From the NCBI GenBank assembly GCA_902528215.1, contig CABZRR010000007.1, forward strand, positions 1 to 55,285: 55,285 nucleotides of DNA, in the 5' to 3' direction. Every line of letters starts with the position of its first letter. Position 1 is the stretch's first letter. Below are positions 6,644-16,215 of this stretch, piece after piece. This DNA comes from an uncultured SAR86 cluster bacterium. GTDB taxonomy: Bacteria; Pseudomonadota; Gammaproteobacteria; Magnimaribacterales; D2472. Under the pieces are notes generated by a model, which did no database searches, was not told where the DNA came from, and saw nothing but the letters and a program-made list of their open reading frames with translations. The position numbers and the translations under genes are program-made.

Positions 6644-9100
6644 ATGCAGAGTATTTTTAAATTTATTCTAAAAAAACCTATAACTGTAATGGTCTTGATA
6701 GTTGCTATTTTTTTATCTGCAGCTATTGGTCTTAAGAATTTTAAGCTTGATGCATCCTCTGATGCGCTGGTAATCGAGGGTGATGAAGCTTTTAAGATTT
6801 ATAGAGATACAGGTGAAATTTTTGGCGATTCAGATTTTTTAATTATTACTTTCACTCCAAAAGCTGATTTATTTTCATCCCAATCATTGGCAACAATTAA
6901 AAATCTTTCTACTGAATTAAAGAAACTAGCAAGCGTAGAATCTGTTTTGAGTATTTTGGATGCCCCAATATTTTTTCAACCAAAAGTTCCGATTGCCGAT
7001 TTAATGGATAATTTAAAAACTTTAGAAACAAAAGGTATTGATTTTATAGCTGCTAAAGAAGAGATTCTTAATAACCCAGTTTACTCAGAGCTTATTATTA
7101 GCCCGTCTGGTGATACAACTGCGCTACAGGTAACCATTTACGAGAATCCTCAATACAGAAGCTTAATACAAAAGAGATATGAATTATTAGATATTACCAA
7201 CTTATCATCCATTCAAAAAAATGAATTAAGAAAAATTAACCAACAAATTTCAAAAATAAATGATGATAAGGCAAAGCAGAGAGCAGATCTAATAGATCAA
7301 ATTAGAAAAATTTTGTTAGAGAACAGCGATCAAGGGACTTTATTTTTAGGTGGAGCATCCATGATAGCAACAGACATGATGAGTTTTATTGAATCTGATT
7401 TAACAATATTTGGCATTGGAGTTGCCATAATCTTTTGTCTAATGCTATATCTATTTTTTCAAAATATTTGGTTCGTAATTTTGCCCTTGAGCAATGCATT
7501 AATTACAACAGCTTTTACAGCTAGCATACTTGGATTAATGGATTGGAAAATTAGCGTAATTTCATCTAACTTCATTGCCTTATTACTTATATTAACTATT
7601 TCATTGACCGTGCACGTGTTAGTAAGATTTACTGAAGTTTCACGTGAAGCAGATTCAGTTGACGAAGCTATATTAAATACTATTAATCAGATGATTATGC
7701 CTTGTTTATTTGCCGCATTAACAACTGCTATAGCTTTTCTTTCGTTGATAATGGGAGATATAAAACCTGTAATTGAGTTTGGAAAAATGATGTCAGTCGG
7801 TATGATTTTTGCTTTTATATTTACTTTTACTTACTTACCGAGTTTGATGAAACTAGTTATAAAGTCTACCTATACTCGATCACCAAATTTTATTAATAAA
7901 ATACCTTTAAATCTCGCTTTTTTTACAATCAATAAAGGTAAATACATCATTACTTTCTTTATTTTTATCTCCATTGCTTGGGTTTATGGGATTTCAAAAC
8001 TTGAAGTAGAAAATAGATTTATAGATTATTTTTCTCCTGATACAGAAATATATCAAGGCATGTTGTTACTTGATCAAGAATTAGGTGGAACAGCAACTCT
8101 TGATATCTTAATAGATCAACCTGCTACAGAAATATTTGATGAGTCAGACTTTGAAGGTGATGATTTATTTGAGGATGATTTATTTGAGGATGAATCAAGT
8201 GATGTATCTGGTTATTGGTGGAATACAACATCTCTAGCAAAGCTAGAAGAAATTCATGATTATCTCGATGAAATTCCAGAAATGGGAAAAGTTCTGAGTG
8301 TAGCAAGTGGAATTAAATTAGCTCGCATGATCAATGACAATAATGAATTAAATGATTTGGAGTTAGCTTTATTGCGATCTGTATTACCTGAGGACATTAA
8401 AGAAACATTGCTTTATTCATATATTAATAAAGATGATTCCAAAGTAAGAATTTCGGCAAGAGTTCTTGAATCTGCCAGAACTCTCAATAGAAAGGAGCTT
8501 TTAGATCAGATTAATTATGACCTCATAAATAAATTTGATTTAAATCAAGATCAAATTCAAGTAACAGGATTAGCTGTCTTATATAACAACATGCTTCAAT
8601 CGTTATTTTCCTCACAAATTAAATCTCTAGGGATAGTTTTTAGTGTTATTGGATTGATGATGTTGTTGCTGTTTAGATCAATAAAAATTACATTAATTGC
8701 TCTAACACCAAATTTAATTACTGCTGGCTCAGTTTTAGGCTTGTTAGGATTTTTAAATATACCGCTTGATATTATGACTATTACTGTTGCTGCAATTAGT
8801 GTTGGGATGGCAGTAGATAATACTATTCACTATCTTTACAGGTATAAAGTTGAGGTTCATAATCACAATCTCAATAATAATCAAAGGATTATTAACACCC
8901 ATGAAACTGTTGGCAGAGCTGTTTTTTATACTGCCACAACAATAGCAGCTGGATTTTCAATTTTTGCACTATCAAGCTTCACGCCAACCATACTTTTTGG
9001 TTTATTTACAGCTTTTGCGTTGATGGTTTCTTTTTTCGCTTCCTTAACTTTGTTACCATTTCTTTTAAAAATTTTTAATGCTTTTTCATATCAGGAGTAG
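6644..9100 (+). CDS. RND/MMPL-type exporter
   Basis: About 818 residues. Two repeats of one helix, a large periplasmic domain and a five-helix bundle are visible: first TM near residues 7-28 (ITVMVLIVAIFLSAAIG), a block with FGIGVAIIFCLMLYLFF and LTISLTVHVLVRF, then the second half with LGIVFSVIGLMMLLLF and AISVGMAVDNTIHYLYR. The GMAVDNTIHYL sequence and its first-half equivalent carry the proton-relay-type residues of RND proteins. The relatives include HpnN-like hopanoid and other lipid transporters, so a lipid or hydrophobic cargo is possible. A TTG eight codons earlier is less likely than ATG 6644. An acidic insert around residues 500-518 holds a DNA minisatellite. Confidence 0.85.
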   Translation: MQSIFKFILKKPITVMVLIVAIFLSAAIGLKNFKLDASSDALVIEGDEAFKIYRDTGEIFGDSDFLIITFTPKADLFSSQSLATIKNLSTELKKLASVESVLSILDAPIFFQPKVPIADLMDNLKTLETKGIDFIAAKEEILNNPVYSELIISPSGDTTALQVTIYENPQYRSLIQKRYELLDITNLSSIQKNELRKINQQISKINDDKAKQRADLIDQIRKILLENSDQGTLFLGGASMIATDMMSFIESDLTIFGIGVAIIFCLMLYLFFQNIWFVILPLSNALITTAFTASILGLMDWKISVISSNFIALLLILTISLTVHVLVRFTEVSREADSVDEAILNTINQMIMPCLFAALTTAIAFLSLIMGDIKPVIEFGKMMSVGMIFAFIFTFTYLPSLMKLVIKSTYTRSPNFINKIPLNLAFFTINKGKYIITFFIFISIAWVYGISKLEVENRFIDYFSPDTEIYQGMLLLDQELGGTATLDILIDQPATEIFDESDFEGDDLFEDDLFEDESSDVSGYWWNTTSLAKLEEIHDYLDEIPEMGKVLSVASGIKLARMINDNNELNDLELALLRSVLPEDIKETLLYSYINKDDSKVRISARVLESARTLNRKELLDQINYDLINKFDLNQDQIQVTGLAVLYNNMLQSLFSSQIKSLGIVFSVIGLMMLLLFRSIKITLIALTPNLITAGSVLGLLGFLNIPLDIMTITVAAISVGMAVDNTIHYLYRYKVEVHNHNLNNNQRIINTHETVGRAVFYTATTIAAGFSIFALSSFTPTILFGLFTAFALMVSFFASLTLLPFLLKIFNAFSYQE
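8159..8188 (+). repeat. Two exact 15-bp tandem copies inside the exporter gene
   Basis: GATGATTTATTTGAG occurs twice back to back (8159-8173, 8174-8188), encoding DDLFE-DDLFE, and a partial third unit follows. It sits in the acidic second periplasmic region of the exporter and changes length in steps of five residues without shifting frame. Confidence 0.9.
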
Positions 9101-9103
9101 GAG

Positions 9104-10210
9104 ATGGCAGGACCTTTAAGTGGTATAAAAATTGTAGAATTTGCGGGCATTGGTCCCGGACCTTTTTGTGGAATGATCCTTGCAGATCTAGGAGCAGAGG
9201 TTATAAGGATTGACAGAGCTTCTCAACATGGTCAAGGCAATTCAATTGATTTTCAACATAGATCTAAATCCTCATTGTCAGCAGACTTAAAAAATCCAAA
9301 TACAATAGTGGAAATAAAAAAACTATTATCAAGTGTTGATGGACTAATAGAAGGTTTTAGACCCGGTGTTATGGAGCGACTTGGCCTAGGGCCAAAAGAG
9401 TGCCTAAAAATCAATTCAAATTTAGTTTATGGCAGAATGACAGGTTGGGGACAAGATGGGCCATTATCAAAAACTGCTGGTCATGATATTAACTATATTG
9501 CTCTTACTGGTGCTTTGGAATTAATGGGTAGGAAAGATGATACTCCTCCACCCCCATTAAATTTAGTAGGTGATTTTGGAGGCGGGGGCATGTTTCTTGC
9601 TTTAGGAATAGTTTCGGCTTTGTTAAATATTAAACAAGGTGGTAAAGGTCAAGTAGTTGACGCTGCAATGGTAGATGGAGCGTCCGTTTTAATGTCAATG
9701 TTTTATGCTTTCAAAGCATCTGGTTTTTGGCTAGAAGAAAGAGAATCAAATATGCTTGATGGCGGCGCTCATTTTTATGACACCTATGAATGCTCTGATG
9801 GAAAGTTTTTAGCAGTTGGAGCTATTGAGCCTCAATTTTACTCGGTTCTTCTTGAAAAATTAGAAATATCAGATGAAAAATTTCAAAATCAGCATGATAG
9901 AAATCAATGGCCTGATCTCAAAGAAATTATAAAAGGCAAAATTAAAGAAAAAACTCGAGATGAATGGGCAAATATTTTTGATGGGACTGACGCTTGTGTT
10001 GCACCTGTATTAAATTTATCTGAAGCACCAAAGCATTCTCACATGAAGGCAAGAAATGCATTTATTGATATTGATGGAACCATTCAGCCTGCACCTGCAC
10101 CAAGATTTTCAGAAACTGTTTCTAAAATTAAGCATCCTGCACTTAAAGCTGGAGAAAATAATGACGAGATCTGTGCGGAGTACAATTTAGATAGATCTTG
10201 TTTTAGCTAA
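9104..10210 (+). CDS. Alpha-methylacyl-CoA racemase (CaiB/BaiF family)
   Basis: 368 residues. It would interconvert (R)- and (S)-2-methylacyl-CoA esters, a step needed before beta-oxidation of methyl-branched chains such as sterol side chains, pristane or bile acids. The start MAGPLSGIKIVEFAGIGPGP is typical of AMACR. GHDINYIALTG (126-136, catalytic His127) and LVGDFGGGG (Asp157) match the racemase active-site pair rather than the CoA-transferase aspartate pattern. It follows the exporter by four bases. Its 3' end overlaps the convergent tatD end by eight bases. Confidence 0.9.
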   Translation: MAGPLSGIKIVEFAGIGPGPFCGMILADLGAEVIRIDRASQHGQGNSIDFQHRSKSSLSADLKNPNTIVEIKKLLSSVDGLIEGFRPGVMERLGLGPKECLKINSNLVYGRMTGWGQDGPLSKTAGHDINYIALTGALELMGRKDDTPPPPLNLVGDFGGGGMFLALGIVSALLNIKQGGKGQVVDAAMVDGASVLMSMFYAFKASGFWLEERESNMLDGGAHFYDTYECSDGKFLAVGAIEPQFYSVLLEKLEISDEKFQNQHDRNQWPDLKEIIKGKIKEKTRDEWANIFDGTDACVAPVLNLSEAPKHSHMKARNAFIDIDGTIQPAPAPRFSETVSKIKHPALKAGENNDEICAEYNLDRSCFS

Positions 10211-10988
10211 AGAAGTCATCAGCATTCTTGCTGGTAAAAAATTTTAATTCTTCTATTTCAACTCCAATAAGCTCACAAATTTCTTTAGCTATGTGAGGTA
10301 AGTATTTTGGCTCATTTATATTATTTATTGGCTTTTTTATAAGATTTTTTGGTATTAAATATGGACAATCGGTTTCTATCATCATTCTGTCAATGGGTAT
10401 ATTTTTTATTGATTGACGAAGATCGATATTTCTTTTTGCATCGCATATCCAACCTGTTAAGCCAATATAAGCTCCTAATTCTAAATATTCCTCTAATTGA
10501 CTTTGAGTGCCAGTAAAACAATGAACAACAAATTTTGGAAATTTTTCAATATTTTCTTTAATAATTTTTATGAAATCATCGTGAGCTTCTCTTTGATGAA
10601 GGTAAAGAGGAAGTGATAATTCTTTTGCAATCTCAATATGCATCTGAAAGCTTTCTCTCTGAGTTCCAGGAGGTGAAATATTCCTGAAATAGTCTAATCC
10701 AGTTTCACCAATTGCATGAGGATTGATTGATTGCAGTTTTGTGAGCAATTCATTGAAATTAACATTACTTATTTCACTTGCATGATGAGGATGAATACCA
10801 GCAGAGATGAAATATTTTTCTGGAGCTTTATTCTGTATAACTTTAATTGGATCAAGATCTTTTAAACTTGCGCAAAGTAAAACGAATTTTTCTACTCCAG
10901 CAATTTCTGCATTAGCAATTACTGTTTCTAGATCGTCTTTGAAAGATTCATGAGTAAAATTACAAGCAATGTCTACAAATCCAGCCAT
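10203..10988 (-). CDS. tatD: TatD family metal-dependent DNase
   Basis: 261 residues. The N-terminus FVDIACNFTHESF resembles E. coli TatD (DIGVNLTSSQF) rather than the HxH-type paralogues. Downstream come GETGLDYFR, a LPLYLHQREAH segment, VVHCFTGT and MIETDCPYLIP, the metal-site motifs of the family. Known members are 3'-5' exonucleases active in DNA repair. It diverges from the thioesterase gene across a 45-base gap that holds a palindrome. Confidence 0.92.
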   Translation of the reverse strand: MAGFVDIACNFTHESFKDDLETVIANAEIAGVEKFVLLCASLKDLDPIKVIQNKAPEKYFISAGIHPHHASEISNVNFNELLTKLQSINPHAIGETGLDYFRNISPPGTQRESFQMHIEIAKELSLPLYLHQREAHDDFIKIIKENIEKFPKFVVHCFTGTQSQLEEYLELGAYIGLTGWICDAKRNIDLRQSIKNIPIDRMMIETDCPYLIPKNLIKKPINNINEPKYLPHIAKEICELIGVEIEELKFFTSKNADDFFS

Positions 10989-11002
10989 TTTTTATTTCTA
11001 TC

Positions 11003-11023
11003 AATTACAATAATGATGTAATT
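11003..11023. promoter_or_regulatory. Palindrome in the tatD/thioesterase divergent gap
   Basis: Seven-base arms AATTACA and TGTAATT flank a 7-base centre (21 bp). It fills the middle of a 45-base divergent promoter region, 10 bases from the thioesterase ATG. The size fits a dimeric repressor site, but AT-rich palindromes arise easily by chance. Confidence 0.35.
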
Positions 11024-11033
11024 ATCTACCAAT

Positions 11034-11879
11034 ATGAACCAATTTGAACAATTTCACTCAGCTTTAGATCTGACTAAAGTTTCAGATAATGTTTATTCTT
11101 TTACGCCTGACTCAAGATACTTTGTTGGTAATACACCTCATGGAGGATATTTATTAGCTTTAATGAACAAAGCAATGTCAAAAGTACTTTCTCATCCAAG
11201 TGCAATAAATTCAAATGTCTATTATCTTGATAGAACCGAGCCAGATTCTGCTGAGCTGCATGTTGAAGTTTTAAGAACCTCCAGAGGATCTTCAATGAGC
11301 CAAGTAAAATTGGTTCAAAATAACAAAATCACTTGTATGTGCTCAGCCTTATATTCTGATTTTGACTACATGAAAGGTTATTCTGGTCTTGGTACACCAA
11401 TACCTCAAATAATCCATTCACTTAAACAAGATGACTTTAAGGTAATGAGTTATGAGAGTATAGGATTAGGCTCAACTCCTGCATTTATTCAGCAGTTAAA
11501 TATGTCAGTGCATCCAGATCATGCTTGGTGGGATAGAGATGTTTCGAGCGATGCTGCTGAGGCAAGATGTTCTGCATATTTAGAATTAGAAGGAGGCATT
11601 GCTGATACCTTCGTGCTTTCATACCTAGCTGACATCTTACCGCCTGTAGTTCAAAATAAGTATGGTTCTCTAGGTTGGATTCCTACGCTTACACTTACTT
11701 GCAACATACGCCAACTTCCTCAAACAAATTTATTATTTATCGATGGCATTGCAAAAGACATATGCAATGGATATTTTGAGCAAGATTGTAATATATGGGA
11801 TATGGATGGAAATTTAGTTGTTACTAGCAGACAGCTCGCAAAAATCTTAAAATCAGAGGAGAAAATTTCTTCAAATTAA
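11034..11879 (+). CDS. Acyl-CoA thioesterase-like, double hotdog
   Basis: 281 residues. The N-terminal hotdog shows GNTPHGGYLLALMNKAM (the helix entered by HGGY), then TEPDSAELHVEVLRTSRGSS, matching the TesB/4HBT_3 type thioesterases. The second hotdog carries a Asp-rich region ending with VLSYLADILPP and LTCNIRQLP. It would hydrolyse acyl-CoA. The downstream moxR gene starts 14 bases after its stop, with AAAAAGGAAACC as ribosome binding site, so it may head the operon. Confidence 0.8.
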   Translation: MNQFEQFHSALDLTKVSDNVYSFTPDSRYFVGNTPHGGYLLALMNKAMSKVLSHPSAINSNVYYLDRTEPDSAELHVEVLRTSRGSSMSQVKLVQNNKITCMCSALYSDFDYMKGYSGLGTPIPQIIHSLKQDDFKVMSYESIGLGSTPAFIQQLNMSVHPDHAWWDRDVSSDAAEARCSAYLELEGGIADTFVLSYLADILPPVVQNKYGSLGWIPTLTLTCNIRQLPQTNLLFIDGIAKDICNGYFEQDCNIWDMDGNLVVTSRQLAKILKSEEKISSN

Positions 11880-11892
11880 AAAAGGAAACCAA

Positions 11893-12741
11893 ATGAAATT
11901 TACTGGTACAAAAAATTATGTGTCTACTGAGGATCTCAGTATGGCCGTTAACGCGACTATAGCATTGGAAAGGCCTTTGATTATCAAAGGAGAACCTGGA
12001 ACTGGTAAAACACTGTTAGCAATTGAAGTCGCTGAGTCACTTGGAATGGATCTAATTGAATGGCATGTAAAGTCAACCACTAAGGCGTCTCAGGGGCTTT
12101 ATGAATATGATGCAGTGACAAGATTAAGAGATTCTCAGTTAGGAGATGAGAGAGTTAAAGACATTAAAAATTACATTAAGAAGGGCAAGCTTTGGGAGGC
12201 TTTTGAATCAGAGAAACAAGTTGTTTTATTAATCGATGAAATAGATAAGGCAGATATTGAATTTCCAAATGATTTGTTACAAGAACTCGATCGCATGGAG
12301 TTTTATTGTTATGAAACTGGAGAGACTATCAAAGCTAAAAAAAGGCCACTCATAATCATTACATCCAATAATGAAAAAGAGCTACCTGATGCATTCTTAA
12401 GAAGATGTTTTTTTCACTATATTCAATTTCCTGATCGTTCAACCATGGAGGGAATTGTTAAAGTTCATTATCCAAAAATAAAAAAATCCTTAGTAAAAGA
12501 TGCTCTTGATATATTTTTTGATGTAAGAAAAATTCCTGGGATGAAGAAAAAACCATCGACCTCTGAATTAATTGACTGGCTTAAATTACTCATGTCGGAT
12601 GAGTTGCCTGATGAAATTTTAAAGAATGCAGATTCATCCAAAGCAATACCTCCATTATATGGAGCCTTACTAAAAAACGAGCAAGACGTTCAGCTTCTTG
12701 AAAGGTTGGCATTCATGTCCAGGAGAGAACAGACAAAATAA
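11893..12741 (+). CDS. MoxR-type AAA+ ATPase
   Basis: 282 residues. Walker A GEPGTGKT (33-40), Walker B VLLIDEIDKAD (111-121), sensor-1-like IIITSNNEKELPDAFLRRCFF with arginine finger. MoxR proteins act as chaperones that load or mature partner complexes with a VWA protein. The next gene is such a VWA protein, and its ATG directly follows this stop. The pair is most like the CoxD/CoxE-type pairs outside of CO dehydrogenase clusters. Confidence 0.92.
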   Translation: MKFTGTKNYVSTEDLSMAVNATIALERPLIIKGEPGTGKTLLAIEVAESLGMDLIEWHVKSTTKASQGLYEYDAVTRLRDSQLGDERVKDIKNYIKKGKLWEAFESEKQVVLLIDEIDKADIEFPNDLLQELDRMEFYCYETGETIKAKKRPLIIITSNNEKELPDAFLRRCFFHYIQFPDRSTMEGIVKVHYPKIKKSLVKDALDIFFDVRKIPGMKKKPSTSELIDWLKLLMSDELPDEILKNADSSKAIPPLYGALLKNEQDVQLLERLAFMSRREQTK

Positions 12742-13917
12742 ATGCTAATTAATCTATTCCATACGGTCCGATCATCAGGTGTTCCTTGTACTTTAAGAGA
12801 GTTGCTAGATTTATTGGGCGCATTAGAAAAAAACCTTGTATTTGCAAATATGGAAGATTTCTATTTCCTTTCAAGAACTATTCTCGTGAAGGATGAAAAA
12901 AATTACGATAAGTTTGATAGAGCTTTTGAGATTTATTTTAAAGGTATAGAAAATTTGGAAGATATATTTGAAGCTCTTATTCCAGAAGATTGGCTTCGTA
13001 AAGCATTCGAAAAAGAACTGGATCCAGATGAGTTAAAAAAAATTAAATCTTTGGGAGGTTTGGAAAAGCTTCTTGAAGAGTTTAAAAAAAGACTTGCAGA
13101 GCAAAAAGAAAGACATGAGGGTGGCAATAAGTGGGTCGGTACAAATGGTACTTCACCTTTTGGAAACAATGGTCAAAACCCAGAAGGCGTTAGGGTAGGT
13201 GGCGAGGGCGGTCAAAAAAAAGCTGTAAAAGTATGGGAGCAAAGACAATTTCAAAACTTAGATGACTCTGTGGAGATTGGAACCAGAAATATTAAAGTTG
13301 CACTCAGAAGATTAAGAAAGTTTGCAAGACAAAGCACTGATCTTGAATTAGATATGGATGGAACAATTAAATCCACTGCAAGAAATGCTGGAATTTTAGA
13401 TATCAATATGATTCCAGAAAGAACAAATCATGTAAAGGTTCTCATATTTTTTGATGTTGGCGGTTCAATGGACCCATACATTAAATTATGTGAGGAGCTC
13501 TTTTCAGCGCTTAAAACAGAATTTAAACATTTAAAATATTTTTATTTTCACAATTGTGTTTATGAGTCAGTTTGGGAGGATAACAGAAGAAGAACTCAAG
13601 AAAGATTTCTGGTACAAGATATTATTAATAAATACAGTGCTGACTATAAGGTAATTTTTGTGGGTGATGCAACAATGGCGCCTTATGAAATTACGAATGC
13701 TGGAGGAAGTATTGAACATTGGAATGAGGAGCCTGGTGGAGCTACCATCAAGCGTCTTTGCGCACATTTTGATAGGGTTGCATGGCTCAATCCTGTGCCT
13801 GATGATCATTGGGACTATACTTCTTCTTTATGTATTATCAGAGACCTTGTTGATAACAGGATGTTTCCATTAACTTTAAAAGGGTTAGAAGAAGGCATGT
13901 CAGAACTTTCAAAATGA
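12742..13917 (+). CDS. VWA domain protein, CoxE-like
   Basis: 391 residues. The N-terminal half is helical with a charged coiled-coil stretch (about 90-130), then a Gly/Asn-rich linker (about 130-155). The C-terminal VWA domain has a MIDAS beginning FFDVGGSMDPY, the variant DxGGS form that is usual in CoxE-like proteins, and a later FVGDATMAPYE. It is expected to work with the adjoining MoxR ATPase to mature an unknown target. The permease start overlaps its stop (ATGA). Confidence 0.88.
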   Translation: MLINLFHTVRSSGVPCTLRELLDLLGALEKNLVFANMEDFYFLSRTILVKDEKNYDKFDRAFEIYFKGIENLEDIFEALIPEDWLRKAFEKELDPDELKKIKSLGGLEKLLEEFKKRLAEQKERHEGGNKWVGTNGTSPFGNNGQNPEGVRVGGEGGQKKAVKVWEQRQFQNLDDSVEIGTRNIKVALRRLRKFARQSTDLELDMDGTIKSTARNAGILDINMIPERTNHVKVLIFFDVGGSMDPYIKLCEELFSALKTEFKHLKYFYFHNCVYESVWEDNRRRTQERFLVQDIINKYSADYKVIFVGDATMAPYEITNAGGSIEHWNEEPGGATIKRLCAHFDRVAWLNPVPDDHWDYTSSLCIIRDLVDNRMFPLTLKGLEEGMSELSK

Positions 13918-15299
13918 ACACGCTTACCACACCATTAAACAACGGCATTAAATGGGGCCCATTTACGTTAAGAATTCCCTTCATTCACATTAAGTTTAGA
14001 GCTCCAGAATTTCTGCAAGGTTTAGTCATTTCAGGTGCAACCGCTTTTGCTGCAGCCCCATTAGCTATGAAGCTTGGACTAAACTTTGAGGAAGCAGTTG
14101 CTTTAAGTATGGTTGCAGGGACTTTTATCTCAGCAGGACCTATTATTTTTGGTGAACCAATGGCACCAGGATGGGTCACTCCAGCAGTTCCAATTGTTAT
14201 GGGAGCCTTAGCTGCAGCTGGTTATTACGGTGTTCCTACTGATGGGTCTGATGTCTGTGTGGATGGAGTTTGCAGATATAACCCTGAAGCATTTCAATTT
14301 ATGGCAGCAATGTGCTTTGAATTTACTGCTTTAATTCTTATTCTTGGTATGACTGGATGGGGTAAATTATTGGTTGAGAGAATTCCTAATGGGCTTAAAG
14401 CTGGTATTATTTTGGGCGCTGCACTAGCAGCTTTTTATCAGGTATTTTATGAAGATTTTGATTCATATCTTTTGCAGCCAATTTCCATGACTGTTGCAAT
14501 AGTTCTCTGTGTTGTAACAACTTTTTCTAATCCCTTTAAAAAAATAGCTGCCAAAAATAAATTTTTTGAAATTATTGGCTCTCTTGGCTTATTACCAGGA
14601 TTTTTAGTAGCTGGCTTAGTTGCATTCTTGTTGGGCGAATTAACTTTCAATATTGAGTGGGGTTTTAAAATCCCAGCAATTGTCAGCTTGATTGAAAAGA
14701 CTTCACCTTTTTATATTGGATTGCCTTCATTTCAGATGTACGTTGATGCTTTGCCTTTGGTTATTATAGGATACATGCTCCTTTTTGGTGATCTCGTAAC
14801 TGCAACCGAGGTTTTAAAAGATGCACAAAAAAATAGAGATGATGAGATATTGCCAATAGATCTGAACAGATCTCATTTATCTGTCGGAATTAGAAATTTG
14901 TTAGCCTCTTTATTAAATCCCTTTTTTCCAACTCAAGGTGCATTATGGACAGGAGTTCATGTAGTTGTTGCAGAGCAATGGAAAAAAGGATCCAAGCATA
15001 TGCCATCAATCTTTGATGGTATTGGCTCATATTATTTAATGGGAATTCCATTTTTGTACTTTACTCTTCCTTTTGTTACTTTAATGCAGCCTTTAATGGT
15101 AATGGCTCTTACTCTTACATTAATTCTTACGGGCTTTGCTTGCGCTTATGTTGCTATGACAATACCAAAAAAGAATTCTGAAATGGCAACTGCATTATTA
15201 ATCGCTTTTTTTATAACCTTTTACAGTGCCTGGATTGGGCTTCTTATTGGCCTGCTATTAACTGTTTTTGTTGATGGTTTAGAAGAAGAGACAGCATGA
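13914..15299 (+). CDS. Multi-pass permease of UraA/SulP type, substrate unknown
   Basis: 461 residues with about 12-14 hydrophobic segments. Conserved-looking stretches are GTFISAGPIIFGEPMAPGW (about 64-82) and FFPTQGALWTGVHVVVAEQW, in the two positions where the inverted repeats of NCS2/SLC26 transporters bind substrate. Weak resemblance only, so nucleobase, sulfate or another anion cannot be chosen. A periplasmic loop contains CVDGVC, a possible disulfide. It is translationally coupled to both neighbours by ATGA overlaps. Confidence 0.65.
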   Translation: MNTLTTPLNNGIKWGPFTLRIPFIHIKFRAPEFLQGLVISGATAFAAAPLAMKLGLNFEEAVALSMVAGTFISAGPIIFGEPMAPGWVTPAVPIVMGALAAAGYYGVPTDGSDVCVDGVCRYNPEAFQFMAAMCFEFTALILILGMTGWGKLLVERIPNGLKAGIILGAALAAFYQVFYEDFDSYLLQPISMTVAIVLCVVTTFSNPFKKIAAKNKFFEIIGSLGLLPGFLVAGLVAFLLGELTFNIEWGFKIPAIVSLIEKTSPFYIGLPSFQMYVDALPLVIIGYMLLFGDLVTATEVLKDAQKNRDDEILPIDLNRSHLSVGIRNLLASLLNPFFPTQGALWTGVHVVVAEQWKKGSKHMPSIFDGIGSYYLMGIPFLYFTLPFVTLMQPLMVMALTLTLILTGFACAYVAMTIPKKNSEMATALLIAFFITFYSAWIGLLIGLLLTVFVDGLEEETA

Positions 15300-16213
15300 G
15301 CCAATTTGCGCTTGAGATCACTGATCTTAAAAAAACATATGATAGCGATGTTCTTGCATTGAAGGGAATTAATCTTACTGTTCAAGAAGGAGATTTTTTT
15401 GCACTGCTTGGGCCAAATGGAGCAGGTAAATCATCCACCATTGGAATTATTGCCTCTTTGGTTACCAAAACTGCTGGCAAAGTAAAAATTTTTAATATAG
15501 ATACTGATGAGAACTTTCCAGAGGCAAAGCGTTTGCTTGGAGTAGTTTCTCAGGAAATTAATTTTAATAATTTTGAAAATGTTATTGATATAGTCACAAC
15601 TCAAGCTGGTTTTTATGGTATTCCTTTAAAAGAGGCAATTGAAAAAACTGAAATTACCCTTAAGCGTTTGGGTCTCTGGGAGAAAAGAAATGATCAAGCA
15701 AGAACGCTATCAGGAGGCTTTAAAAGAAGATTGATGATAGCAAAGGCTCTGATTCATGAACCCAAACTTTTAATTTTAGATGAGCCTACTGCAGGAGTTG
15801 ATATTGAGCTTAGAAGAGAAATGTGGGATTTTTTGAAAGAAATCAATGAAAATGGAACAACTATTATTTTAACTACTCATTACCTCGAAGAAGCTGAGCA
15901 ACTTTGTAAAAATATTGCAATTATTGATCATGGAGAGCTTATTGAAAATACATCCATGAAAGATCTTTTACGTAGGCTTGATGTTCAAGGCTTCCTGTTG
16001 GATATTGATCAGTCTCTTGATAACCCTCCATCAATAGATAATTTTCAAATTTCATTAGAGGATTCAAATACTCTAAATGTGGCAATTAAAAAAGATCAAT
16101 CTATCAATGAGCTGTTTGATCAATTATCAGATCAAGGTATTAACGTTTCATCTATGAGAAATGAATCGAATAGATTAGAAGAAATGTTTATAGAGATGGT
16201 TAAGAAAAATTAA
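15296..16213 (+). CDS. ABC transporter ATP-binding protein (YadG-like)
   Basis: 305 residues. Walker A GPNGAGKS (39-46), Q-loop VVSQE, signature LSGGFKRRLMIAKAL (about 138), Walker B LLILDEPTAGVD, switch His in TTHYLEEAEQL. The C-terminal 80 residues are a small accessory domain as in ABC-2 drug or polysaccharide exporters. It works with the permease two bases downstream; the E. coli equivalents are YadG/YadH. Confidence 0.93.
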   Translation: MSQFALEITDLKKTYDSDVLALKGINLTVQEGDFFALLGPNGAGKSSTIGIIASLVTKTAGKVKIFNIDTDENFPEAKRLLGVVSQEINFNNFENVIDIVTTQAGFYGIPLKEAIEKTEITLKRLGLWEKRNDQARTLSGGFKRRLMIAKALIHEPKLLILDEPTAGVDIELRREMWDFLKEINENGTTIILTTHYLEEAEQLCKNIAIIDHGELIENTSMKDLLRRLDVQGFLLDIDQSLDNPPSIDNFQISLEDSNTLNVAIKKDQSINELFDQLSDQGINVSSMRNESNRLEEMFIEMVKKN

Positions 16214-16215
16214 TT

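Noticed and set aside
13658-13873. Out-of-frame open stretches within the VWA gene
   Set aside because: Shadow of the real gene, without ribosome binding site or recognisable content.
12742-13917. Degenerate MIDAS in the VWA protein
   Set aside because: DVGGSM is the normal form in CoxE-like proteins.
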